The notes: generated from the letters alone by a model not told the origin. A DNA stretch of 6,497 nucleotides from Clostridiales bacterium (GCA_016285815.1 JAEERN010000113.1:1-6497), one strand, 5' to 3'; positions 1 to 6,149 are shown, numbered from the stretch's first letter. Program-made: numbers and translations.

Positions 1-235
1 CGCCGCGGCCGCGCCCGGGCGCCCCGCCCGGAGCGACGGCGTGGACTATGCCGCCGAGCTTTCCCGCCGGCTGAGCGACCGGCTGGGCCGCGAGGTGACG
101 GTCAGCGTCGGCCGGGGAAAGGCCGGCCGGGTCACGCTGAACTTTTCGGACATGGACGATCTGGACCGGATCATCGACCTGCTGGAGCGGGCCGGGGCCG
201 GCGACGGGATCGCGGAACAGAACAGAGAGGACTGA
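1..235 (+). CDS. parB: ParB/Spo0J chromosome-partitioning protein, C-terminal fragment (5' end cut by window)
   Basis: This open frame enters from the left edge (first full codon at base 2) and ends at TGA 233-235, giving 77 residues. It begins with an Ala/Pro-rich linker (about residues 1-13) and continues into a compact domain: an amphipathic helix (YAAELSRRLSDRLG), a beta hairpin with basic residues (VTVSVGRGKAGRVTLNF) and a closing helix (DLDRIIDLLERAG). That layout matches the C-terminal dimerisation and DNA-binding domain of ParB/Spo0J, which loads near parS and works with the ParA/Soj ATPase in origin segregation. The CTP-binding and helix-turn-helix domains would lie upstream, outside the window. 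A GTG at 41 could be mistaken for the start of a 64-residue gene, but the frame stays open to the edge and the linker is typical. serS follows after 6 nt, a neighbourhood known in Clostridia. The identification rests on fold pattern and context, because the diagnostic ParB boxes are not present. Confidence 0.8.
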   Translation, partial: AAAAPGRPARSDGVDYAAELSRRLSDRLGREVTVSVGRGKAGRVTLNFSDMDDLDRIIDLLERAGAGDGIAEQNRED

Positions 236-241
236 GATCGT

Positions 242-1525
242 ATGCTGGATATCAAGATCATCCGGGAGGACCCCGAGCGGGTCAAGGCCGGCCTTGCGGC
301 CAAGGAGTATGACGGAGCGGAGACCGTGGACCGCATCCTGGAGCTGGACGCGGCCCGGCGGGACGCCATCCGCACCGCCGAGCAGCTCAAGGCGGAGCAG
401 AACCGCGTCTCCAGGCAGATCCCGGCCATGAAAAAGGCCGGACAGGACACGGCGCCCGTCTTCGCCGAGATGAAAAAGCTGTCCGAGGAGATCAAGGGCT
501 GCGACGCGAAGGTGAAGGAGATCGAGACCGAGTACACCGGCCTGATGCTGTCGCTGCCCAACCTGCCGGATCCGGACCTGAAGCCCGGCGGGAAAGAGAA
601 CAACGAGCCCCTTCGGTATTACGGCGAGCCGCACCGGTTCGACTTTGAGCCCAAGAACCACGTGGACCTCTGCACGTCGCTGGGGCTGGTGGACTACGAG
701 CGCGGCGTCAAGCTGTCCGGCAACGGCTTTTGGGTCTATCGCGGGCTGGGCGCGCGGCTGGAGTGGGCCCTGCTCAACTATTTCATCGACACCCATCTGG
801 CCGACGGCTATGAGCTGGTGCTGGTGCCCCACATGCTGGGGTACGAGTGCGGGCTGACCGCCGGACAGTTCCCCAAGTTCAAGGACGACGTGTACTGGCT
901 GGACACCGCCGAGGACGCCCAGCGGCGTTTCATGCTGCCCACCGCCGAGACGGCGCTGGTCAGCCTGCACCGGGGCGAGATCCTGTCCGAGGCGGAGCTG
1001 CCGAAGAAGTACATCTCCTACACCCCCTGCTTCCGCCGCGAGGCGGGCAGCTATCGCGCCGACGAGCGCGGCATGGTCCGCGGCCATCAGTTCAACAAGG
1101 TCGAGATGGTGCAGTACACGCTGCCCGAAAAGTCGGACGAGGCCTTTGAAGAGCTGGTGGGCAAGGCCGAGGCGCTGGTCAAGGGCCTCGGGTTCCACTT
1201 CCGGACCGTCAAGCTGGCCGCGGCGGACTGTTCGGCCAGCATGGCCCGGACCTACGACATCGAGATCCACATCCCGTCCATGAACGGTTATAAAGAGGTC
1301 TCGTCCGTCTCCAACGCCCGGGACTATCAGGCGCGCCGCGGCAATATGCGCGTCCGCCGCGAGGGGGAGGGAAAGACCGAGTTCCTCCACACGCTGAACG
1401 GCTCGGGCCTGGCCACGTCCCGCATCTTCCCTGCTCTGGTGGAGCAGAACCAGCTGCGCGACGGCAGCGTCGTCGTGCCGGAGGTGCTGCGCAAATACAT
1501 GGGCGGTCTGGAAGTCATCCGATAG
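242..1525 (+). CDS. serS: Seryl-tRNA synthetase (serine--tRNA ligase)
   Basis: Class II aminoacyl-tRNA synthetase that charges tRNA-Ser (and tRNA-Sec where present) with serine in the cytoplasm. At 427 residues it is full length for bacterial SerRS. Residues about 28-105 form the charged, heptad-like antiparallel coiled coil that grips the long variable arm of tRNA-Ser. The catalytic core shows the serine-binding TAE (234-236), motif 2 FRRE (264-267, R265) followed by the HQFNKVE segment, and motif 3 GSGLATSR (387-394, R394). Two core segments differ from common SerRS sequence: GLTAGQFPKF where (G/S)TGQLPKF is usual, and DCSASMARTYDIEIHIPS where a DLGxAAxKTYDLE-type segment is usual. It therefore belongs to a divergent SerRS subfamily, but the catalytic residues are intact. 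The ATG at 242 has AGAGAGG at 224-230 upstream. It lies 6 nt after parB and its TAG abuts the next start. No T-box leader is present, so regulation must come from upstream of parB. Confidence 0.97.
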   Translation: MLDIKIIREDPERVKAGLAAKEYDGAETVDRILELDAARRDAIRTAEQLKAEQNRVSRQIPAMKKAGQDTAPVFAEMKKLSEEIKGCDAKVKEIETEYTGLMLSLPNLPDPDLKPGGKENNEPLRYYGEPHRFDFEPKNHVDLCTSLGLVDYERGVKLSGNGFWVYRGLGARLEWALLNYFIDTHLADGYELVLVPHMLGYECGLTAGQFPKFKDDVYWLDTAEDAQRRFMLPTAETALVSLHRGEILSEAELPKKYISYTPCFRREAGSYRADERGMVRGHQFNKVEMVQYTLPEKSDEAFEELVGKAEALVKGLGFHFRTVKLAAADCSASMARTYDIEIHIPSMNGYKEVSSVSNARDYQARRGNMRVRREGEGKTEFLHTLNGSGLATSRIFPALVEQNQLRDGSVVVPEVLRKYMGGLEVIR

Positions 1526-2104
1526 ATGCTGAGACACCGGGGGACCGTCGAGATCCGGACGCCGCGGCTTTTGCTGCGGCGTCTTCAGCCGTCCGACGCC
1601 GGCTCGATTTACGCCAACTGGGGCGCGGACCCGGAGGTCTATCGCTATATGACGAGCCCCATCATGCCGGAGCTGGACGACGTGCGCGCCTTTCTGGAGA
1701 AAAAACAGACCCAGTATCTGAGCCGCAGCTTCTACTACTGGGGCGTGACGCCGGCCGACGACCCGGACGAGGTCATCGGCATGACCACGCTGACGGAGAT
1801 CTCGGACTTTTCGCGGACGGCCAATCTGGCCTATACCATCGGCCGGCCGTGGTGGCACCGGGGCCTCGCCACCGAGGCGGCGGGGGCGGTCATGGCCTTC
1901 GCCTTTTCCGAGGTGGGCTTCCGGAAGCTCTACGGCTGTCACTTCACGGAGAACGTCCGCTCCGGCCGGGTGCTGACGGCGCTGGGCATGGAGCACAAGG
2001 GCCGCGGCCGCACGCCCGTGTGGCAGGACGGACGGTATCTCACCTATGAGAACTACGAGCTGACCGCGCCGGCGTGGGCGAGGCGGAAGAGGGGAAAGGC
2101 ATGA
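1526..2104 (+). CDS. GNAT-family N-acetyltransferase, RimJ/RimL-like
   Basis: Predicted cytoplasmic acetyl-CoA-dependent N-acetyltransferase of 192 residues. The N-terminus has the family opening TPRLLLRRLQPSDA (12-25). The acetyl-CoA pyrophosphate-binding segment is RPWWHRGLATEAAGAV (107-122), the R/Q-x-x-G-x-A signature of motif A. The following NVRSGRVLTALGMEHKGR segment is the conserved C-terminal acceptor and CoA-contacting part of the RimJ/RimL group. The substrate cannot be read from sequence: relatives acetylate ribosomal protein N-termini, small amines, nucleotides or antibiotics. The ATG begins on the base after the serS stop and has no good Shine-Dalgarno of its own, so translation probably depends on ribosomes finishing serS. 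The gene's TGA overlaps the rsmA start (ATGA). Sitting between two translation genes makes a ribosomal or tRNA-related substrate plausible, but this is inference. The C-terminus is basic (ARRKRGKA). Confidence 0.88.
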   Translation: MLRHRGTVEIRTPRLLLRRLQPSDAGSIYANWGADPEVYRYMTSPIMPELDDVRAFLEKKQTQYLSRSFYYWGVTPADDPDEVIGMTTLTEISDFSRTANLAYTIGRPWWHRGLATEAAGAVMAFAFSEVGFRKLYGCHFTENVRSGRVLTALGMEHKGRGRTPVWQDGRYLTYENYELTAPAWARRKRGKA

Positions 2105-2967
2105 CCGGCGGCAGAGAGCTGGCCAGCGTCCCGGTCATCCGGGCGCTGGCGGAAAAGCACGGCTTCCGCTTTTCCAGAGAGCTGGGCCAGAACTTTTTGG
2201 CGGACCCCCGGATTCCCCGGGCCATCGCCGAGGGCGCGCGGGTCGACGGGCGCGACGCGGTCGAGATCGGCCCCGGCATCGGAACGCTGACCGTCGAGCT
2301 GGCCCGCCGGGCCCGCCGGGTGGCGGCGCTGGAGCTGGACCGGGCGCTTTTGCCCATCCTGGAAGAGACGCTGGCGCCGTGGCCCAACGTCTCGGTGCGG
2401 CGGGGCGACGTGCTGAAGACCGATCTGGCGGCGCTGGCCGACGAGGCCTTCGGCCCGGAGGCGAGGGTCTGCGCCGTGTCGAACCTGCCGTACAACGTGA
2501 CGGGGAAGGCCGTGCTGGCGCGGGTGCGGTGCCGCCGGTTCGAAAGCGTCACCGTCATGCTGCAGCGGGAGGCGGCGGCCAAGCTGACCGCCGCTCCGGG
2601 CGACGGGGACTGGTGCCTGTGGAGCGCGCTGGTCACGGCGGAGGCGTCGGCGGAAAAGCTGATGTCCGTGCCAAAGGGGTGCTTTTACCCCGTGCCCAAG
2701 GTGGACTCGACGGTCCTGCGGCTGACGCCGCGGGCCGACGCCCCGGCGGACCCCGCGGCGTTCGAGCGGACGGCCCGGGCGGTCTTCGCCGCCCGGCGCA
2801 AGACCGTGAGGAACGCGCTGGCGGCGCCGGGCCGGACGGAAAGCGGCGGGGCGGAAGCCCTTCTTCTGGCGGCGGGCGTGGACCCCGGACGCCGGGGCGA
2901 GACGCTCTCGACGGAGGAAATCGAAGAGCTGTCCCGCTTGCTGGTGCAAAAAACACAAAAAGAATGA
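2101..2967 (+). CDS. rsmA: 16S rRNA (adenine1518-N6/adenine1519-N6)-dimethyltransferase RsmA/KsgA
   Basis: S-adenosylmethionine-dependent enzyme that dimethylates two adjacent adenines in the 3'-terminal hairpin of 16S rRNA, a late step and checkpoint in 30S subunit assembly. Loss of this enzyme is the classic cause of kasugamycin resistance. At 288 residues it matches the family. Visible motifs are LGQNFL (28-33), SAM-binding motif I EIGPGIGT (55-62), acidic motif II LELD (77-80), GDVLK (102-106), the catalytic NLPY (128-131) and the C-terminal YPVPKVDSTVLRL block. The frame is open back to a GTG at 2074, but I chose ATG 2101: GAGGGG at 2089-2094 lies about 6 nt upstream, it gives the usual ATGA overlap with the acetyltransferase, and the family begins close to this point. 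Arginine codons are mainly CGG (about 20 of 32 by hand count), unlike pckG downstream. No clear terminator follows. Confidence 0.96.
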   Translation: MTGGRELASVPVIRALAEKHGFRFSRELGQNFLADPRIPRAIAEGARVDGRDAVEIGPGIGTLTVELARRARRVAALELDRALLPILEETLAPWPNVSVRRGDVLKTDLAALADEAFGPEARVCAVSNLPYNVTGKAVLARVRCRRFESVTVMLQREAAAKLTAAPGDGDWCLWSALVTAEASAEKLMSVPKGCFYPVPKVDSTVLRLTPRADAPADPAAFERTARAVFAARRKTVRNALAAPGRTESGGAEALLLAAGVDPGRRGETLSTEEIEELSRLLVQKTQKE

Positions 2968-2984
2968 CCGGAAGAGCGGAAGTA

Positions 2985-3006
2985 TTTACAATTCCGTAAT
3001 TGAAAA
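2985..3006. promoter_or_regulatory. Imperfect inverted repeat over the pckG -35 box, candidate operator
   Basis: TTTACAATT (2985-2993) and AATTGAAAA (2998-3006) are inverted copies around a 4-bp centre (CCGT), with 8 of 9 pairs matching; only A2988/A3003 fails. The right arm contains the whole -35 hexamer, so a dimeric protein bound here would block RNA polymerase. It resembles no operator I can name: it is not a match to the Rex consensus, and I cannot support a CcpN site. Only the symmetry and position are seen; the regulatory role is inferred. The AT-rich promoter context makes chance symmetry possible. Confidence 0.4.
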
Positions 3007-3028
3007 CGCCGCGTTTTTGGGTTATAAT
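3000..3028 (+). promoter_or_regulatory. Vegetative (sigma-A/sigma-70) promoter of pckG
   Basis: The -35 hexamer TTGAAA (3000-3005) and a perfect -10 hexamer TATAAT (3023-3028) are separated by exactly 17 bp. This AT-rich island stands out in a GC-rich window and faces pckG. The start of transcription is expected near A3034, giving a leader of about 57 nt with no obvious riboswitch fold. A short palindrome, AAAACGCCGCGTTTT (3003-3017), fills much of the spacer and overlaps the -35. Confidence 0.88.
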
Positions 3029-3076
3029 TACAGACGCTGTACAAGGCAAACCTGCGCTCAAAAAGCGAGAATCCTG

Positions 3077-3083
3077 AAAGGAG
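3077..3083 (+). promoter_or_regulatory. Ribosome binding site of pckG
   Basis: AAAGGAG lies 7 nt before ATG 3091, a near-consensus Shine-Dalgarno at ideal spacing. It supports this start and fits the other signs of high expression. Confidence 0.85.
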
Positions 3084-3090
3084 AAATCCC

Positions 3091-4881
3091 ATGGCACTTA
3101 CAACCAACAAAGCCGTTCTCAGCTGGATCGACGAGATGGTCGCCATGACCACCCCGGACAAGGTCGTCTGGATCGACGGGAGCGACGAACAGAGAGAGGC
3201 GCTCCGCGAAGAGGCCTGCTCGACAGGCGAGATGATCAAGCTCAACCCCGAGAAGCTTCCCGACTGTTACTATCACCGCACGGCGGTCAACGACGTGGCG
3301 CGCGTCGAGGCCCGCACGTTCATCTGCACCCCCACCAAGCTGGAGGCCGGCCCCACCAACAACTGGATGGCCCCGGCGGACGCCTATGCCATGGCGGCCG
3401 AGATCTTCAAGGGCAGCATGAAGGGCCGCACCATGTACGTCATCCCCTATTCCATGGGCGCCATCGGCTCGCCGTTCGCCAAGGTCGGCATCGAGCTGAC
3501 CGACTCGATCTACGTCGTGCTGAACATGATGATCATGACCCGCGTCGGCACCGCCGTCATGGAGATGCTGGGCGACAACCCCGACTTCGTTCACGGCCTG
3601 CACAGCAAGTGCGACATCGACGAGGAGAAGAGATATATCCTCCAGTTCCCGCAGGACAACACCATCTGGAGCTGCAACTCCGGTTACGGCGGCAACGTGC
3701 TGCTGGGCAAGAAGTGCTTCGCCCTGCGCATCGCCTCGTATCAGGGCTGGAAAGAGGGCTGGATGGCCGAGCACATGCTGATCCTGGGCATCGAGACCCC
3801 CGAAGGCGAGACCAAGTACGTGTCCGCCGCGTTCCCGTCGGCCTGCGGCAAGACCAACCTGGCCATGCTGATCCCGCCGGAGAGCTATCGCGAAAAGGGC
3901 TATAAGGTCTACACCGTCGGCGACGACATCGCCTGGCTGCGCATCAACGAAGAGGGCGGCCTGAGCGCCGTCAACCCCGAGGCCGGCTTCTTCGGCGTCG
4001 CCCCGGGCACCAACGAGAAGTCCAACCCCAACGCGCTGGCCTCCACCAGACAGGGCACCATCTTCACCAACGTCGTCTACAACGACAAGGACGGCACGGT
4101 GTGGTGGGAAGGCCTGGACAAGAACCCGCCGCACGGCGTCAACGACTGGACCGGCAAGCCGTGGGATCCGGATTCCGGCGTCAAGGGCGCGCATCCCAAC
4201 TCCCGCTTCACCGCTCCGGCGAAGAACTGCCCCTGCATCTCCCCCAAGTGGGAGGATCCTGCGGGCGTTCCGCTGACCGCCATCATCTTCGGCGGCCGCC
4301 GCGCCAAGTGCGCCCCGCTGGTGTACCAGTCCCGCAGCTGGCAGCACGGCGTGTTCGTCGGCTCCATCATGGCCTCTGAGACCACCGCCGCCGCCGCCGG
4401 CGCCGTCGGCGTCGTCCGCCGCGACCCCATGGCCATGCTGCCGTTCTGCGGCTACAACATGGCCTGGTACTGGAAGCACTGGCTCGACATGGGCAAGAAG
4501 CTGACCAAGGCCCCCAAGATCTTCAACGTCAACTGGTTCCGTCTCAACGAGAACGGCAAGTTCATGTGGCCGGGCTTCGGCGACAACTTCCGCGTGCTCG
4601 AGTGGATCCTCAAGCGCTGCGCCGGCGAGATCGACGCCGTCGAGACGCCCATCGGCTTCGTTCCGAAGCCCGAGGACATCAATCTGGCCGGCCTCGACTA
4701 TACTATCGAAGGCGACCGGAAGTTCGACATCGACGCCCTGCGCGAGATCCTTGCGGTCAACACCGAGTACTGGCTCGAGGACGTTGAGAGCATCAAGGCG
4801 CTCTACGCCCGCTTCGGCGACGAACTGCCGCCCGAGATGGCGTTCGAGCTGCTCAAGCTCGAGAACAACCTGAAGAAGTAA
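3091..4881 (+). CDS. pckG: Phosphoenolpyruvate carboxykinase (GTP-dependent)
   Basis: Interconverts oxaloacetate + GTP and phosphoenolpyruvate + CO2 + GDP. It acts in gluconeogenesis, or in the carboxylating direction in many anaerobes that ferment via oxaloacetate. At 596 residues it has GTP-class length and sequence, not that of the shorter ATP class. Landmarks align with rat cytosolic PEPCK as I recall it: RVEART (71-76, substrate arginine), KK 207-208 and H228 (metal ligands), the P-loop FPSACGKTN (248-256) with the reactive C252 and K254, GDDIAWL (277-283) carrying metal-binding aspartates, FGGRR (400-404), and the guanine-stacking phenylalanines F483, F491 and F496 plus N499. The lid-loop region (about 429-446) is Ala/Gly-rich. 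It is monocistronic by its own promoter and downstream hairpin. Codon choice (CGC in 19 of 24 arginines by hand count) suggests high expression. Confidence 0.98.
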   Translation: MALTTNKAVLSWIDEMVAMTTPDKVVWIDGSDEQREALREEACSTGEMIKLNPEKLPDCYYHRTAVNDVARVEARTFICTPTKLEAGPTNNWMAPADAYAMAAEIFKGSMKGRTMYVIPYSMGAIGSPFAKVGIELTDSIYVVLNMMIMTRVGTAVMEMLGDNPDFVHGLHSKCDIDEEKRYILQFPQDNTIWSCNSGYGGNVLLGKKCFALRIASYQGWKEGWMAEHMLILGIETPEGETKYVSAAFPSACGKTNLAMLIPPESYREKGYKVYTVGDDIAWLRINEEGGLSAVNPEAGFFGVAPGTNEKSNPNALASTRQGTIFTNVVYNDKDGTVWWEGLDKNPPHGVNDWTGKPWDPDSGVKGAHPNSRFTAPAKNCPCISPKWEDPAGVPLTAIIFGGRRAKCAPLVYQSRSWQHGVFVGSIMASETTAAAAGAVGVVRRDPMAMLPFCGYNMAWYWKHWLDMGKKLTKAPKIFNVNWFRLNENGKFMWPGFGDNFRVLEWILKRCAGEIDAVETPIGFVPKPEDINLAGLDYTIEGDRKFDIDALREILAVNTEYWLEDVESIKALYARFGDELPPEMAFELLKLENNLKK

Positions 4882-4915
4882 TCCCCGGACCCGTTTTTTC
4901 GGACCCGGATCAGGC

Positions 4916-4969
4916 CGGAAAAAAGAGGGGCAGCAGCACGGAGCGGCTGCTGTCCCTCTTCCTTTTCCG
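4916..4969 (+). terminator. Long hairpin after pckG, probable intrinsic terminator
   Basis: Arms 4923-4937 and 4946-4960 pair over 15 bp with a single G-U (4930/4953) around an 8-nt loop. After a 2-nt bulge (4961-4962) the outer bases 4916-4922 and 4963-4969 pair for 7 more. The inner stem is followed by TTCCTTTTCC, an interrupted U-tract, so termination may be incomplete. The A-run at 4919-4924 would serve as a U-tract on the other strand, so the structure could also stop antisense transcription. It starts 34 nt after the pckG stop. Confidence 0.75.
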
Positions 4970-5017
4970 AAAACGGCGCTCTCGGCGGAAAGGAGCGCGG
5001 AAGAGAGGTCCCGCCCC

Positions 5018-5482
5018 ATGTTTTTCCTGCTGTTGGCCTTCTGGCTGGTCCTGAACGCGCGCGTCACGCCGGAGACGCTGATCCTCGGCGTCGTCCTTTG
5101 CGGCGCGGTCTGGGCCTTTGCGGTGAAATATCTGGACTACAGCCCCCGCGCGGAGCTTCGCGCGGCGGGCTGGGTCTTTTTCCTGCCGGTCTACGGGGCC
5201 GTGCTGATCGCGGAGATCGTCAAGGCCAACTTCGCGGTGCTGGGGCTGATCCTGCGGCCGGGCCGCCGGCCGGACCCGGTGGTGGTGACCTTCCGGCCCC
5301 CGCTGAAGCGGCGGGTGTTCCAGGTCCTGCTGGCCAACTCCATCACGCTGACGCCGGGGACCATCACGCTGACGCTGGAGGACGGGGAGTTCACCGTCCA
5401 CTGTCTGGACGAGAGCCTGTCGCACGGGCTGGGGAACAGCGTGTTCGTCCGGCTTTTGGCGAGAATGGAGAAGAGAGCATGA
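5018..5482 (+). CDS. mnhE: Mrp/Mnh cation:proton antiporter subunit E (MbhA-like)
   Basis: Membrane subunit of the multi-protein Mrp-type Na+(K+)/H+ antiporter; the same protein is MbhA in archaeal membrane-bound hydrogenases. At 154 residues it is close to the usual 155-165. There are hydrophobic segments at about 2-13, 20-37 and 50-79, then a soluble C-terminal domain with the family hallmark LLANSITLTPGTITLTL (104-120) and a following acidic stretch to DESL. Subunit E is needed for complex assembly; it is not the main ion channel. The ATG has GAGAGG at 5003-5008. A better AAAGGAG at 4989-4995 is too far away for this start, and no alternative start uses it. This is the first gene of the operon in the window, and I see no convincing promoter in the 49 nt between the hairpin and this start. 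Its TGA overlaps the next ATG (ATGA). Confidence 0.95.
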   Translation: MFFLLLAFWLVLNARVTPETLILGVVLCGAVWAFAVKYLDYSPRAELRAAGWVFFLPVYGAVLIAEIVKANFAVLGLILRPGRRPDPVVVTFRPPLKRRVFQVLLANSITLTPGTITLTLEDGEFTVHCLDESLSHGLGNSVFVRLLARMEKRA

Positions 5483-5826
5483 TCGAAAGCGCATACGACG
5501 GGCTGCTGACCGCCGCGGCGGTGGTGCTGGGCGTGCTGGCGCTGGCGGCGCTGGTCCGGCTGATCCTGGGGCCGCGGGTGGCGGACCGGATCGTCATGGT
5601 CAACATGATCACGACGCTGGTCACCGCGATGCTGGCCGTGCTGGCGGTGGTCATCGGAGAGAACTATATCGCGGACATCGGCATCGTCTACGCGCTGCTG
5701 GGCTTTTCGGCGGTCATCGTGCTGACCAAGCTGTATCTGGGGATCTGGCGGGAGCGCCGCGGCGAAAAGCCGGGCGACGAGAGCGGAGAGTTCGACCCGG
5801 AGGACAAAGGAGGGGATCGGCCGTGA
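5479..5826 (+). CDS. mnhF: Mrp/Mnh cation:proton antiporter subunit F (MbhB-like), with charged C-terminal tail
   Basis: Small membrane subunit with three predicted helices (about 9-30, 38-60 and 63-88). It carries the family pattern GPRVADRIV (31-39) in the first loop and IADIGIVYALLGF (64-76) in the third helix, where the aspartate is typical. In Mrp complexes subunit F is required for activity and has been implicated in bile-salt export in Bacillus. The usual length is about 90; here 115 residues are predicted because a hydrophilic, acid-rich tail (91-115) follows the last helix. The frame is open back to 5098, but ATG 5479 is the start: GGAG at 5467-5470 lies 8 nt upstream, it overlaps the mnhE stop, and the family begins here. 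The end of the tail encodes the next gene's Shine-Dalgarno. Confidence 0.94.
   Translation: MIESAYDGLLTAAAVVLGVLALAALVRLILGPRVADRIVMVNMITTLVTAMLAVLAVVIGENYIADIGIVYALLGFSAVIVLTKLYLGIWRERRGEKPGDESGEFDPEDKGGDRP
5806..5813 (+). promoter_or_regulatory. Ribosome binding site fixing the GTG start of mnhG
   Basis: AAAGGAGG, a near-perfect Shine-Dalgarno, sits 9 nt before GTG 5823 inside the end of mnhF. It supports the GTG, whose last bases form a 4-nt GTGA overlap with the mnhF stop. Confidence 0.8.
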
Positions 5827-6149
5827 TCGGAGAGTGGATCCGCTTCGGCGCGGCGGCGGCCCTGATCGCAGGCGGCGTCCTGACGGCGGCGGCGGCGGTC
5901 TTCGGCGTGTTCCGGTTTGACCGGGCCTTGAACCGGATGCACGCGTCCGCCATGAACGACACGCTGGGGATCTCGCTGATCCTGCTGGGTCTGATCGTGG
6001 TCTCGGGCTTTACGGCCACGTCGCTGAAGCTGCTGGCGGTGCTGGGGCTGATGTGGCTGACCGGGCCGGTCTCGTCCCACCTGATCGCGCGGCTCGAGGC
6101 GGCGGTCGGAAAGAGAGAAGAGGGCTATACGCGGCGGAGGGAGGACTGA
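5823..6149 (+). CDS. mnhG: Mrp/Mnh cation:proton antiporter subunit G (MbhC-like)
   Basis: Membrane subunit of 108 residues, normal for the family. Three helices are visible (about 7-30, 46-64 and 67-84). The diagnostic loop between the first two is FGVFRFDRALNRMHASAMND (27-46), continuing TLG; the C-terminal hallmark TGPVSSHLIAR (80-90) follows the third helix. It assembles with subunits E and F, and in Mbh-type complexes these three sit together as the distal part of the ion-translocating membrane arm. It starts at GTG 5823 on a strong Shine-Dalgarno and overlaps mnhF by 4 nt. A short charged tail (97-108, KREEGYTRRRED) ends the protein, and its codons include the ribosome binding site of the next gene. 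Confidence 0.95.
   Translation: MIGEWIRFGAAAALIAGGVLTAAAAVFGVFRFDRALNRMHASAMNDTLGISLILLGLIVVSGFTATSLKLLAVLGLMWLTGPVSSHLIARLEAAVGKREEGYTRRRED
6136..6145 (+). promoter_or_regulatory. Ribosome binding site fixing the GTG start of the MbhD-like gene
   Basis: GGAGGGAGGA lies about 7 nt before GTG 6152, inside the 3' end of mnhG. It makes this GTG much more likely than the in-frame upstream starts around 6053, which would add residues read from mnhG coding sequence. Confidence 0.75.

Noticed and set aside
41..235. A separate 64-residue gene starting at GTG 41
   Set aside because: The frame is open to the window edge and reads as a ParB linker plus C-terminal domain, so this is an internal codon of a truncated gene.
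2074..2100. N-terminal extension of RsmA from GTG 2074
   Set aside because: It would add nine residues not typical of the family, whereas ATG 2101 has a good ribosome binding site and the usual ATGA overlap.
2053..2958. A 301-codon open frame on the minus strand opposite rsmA
   Set aside because: It is the same composition effect: an Arg/Pro/Gln-rich product with no family features, lying wholly opposite a clear RsmA.
2977..2996. CGGAA/TTCCG inverted repeat after rsmA as a terminator
   Set aside because: It has only 5 bp with a 10-nt loop and no U-tract; it is too weak to call.
4886..4907. Direct repeat CGGACCCG at 4886-4893 and 4900-4907 around a T6 run
   Set aside because: Two short copies with no further units and no stable fold; probably chance in GC-rich sequence. 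The T6 run has no convincing hairpin before it.
3058..5067. A 669-codon open frame on the minus strand, antisense to pckG
   Set aside because: The strong bias for G/C at third positions in pckG removes stop codons from the opposite strand. The predicted product is His/Asp/Gly/Val-rich with no recognisable domain, while the plus strand encodes a full, motif-complete PEPCK.
5098..5478. A longer subunit F starting at GTG/ATG codons upstream of 5479
   Set aside because: The added part is Gly/Arg/Ala-rich out-of-frame reading of mnhE; the family start and ribosome binding site are at 5479.
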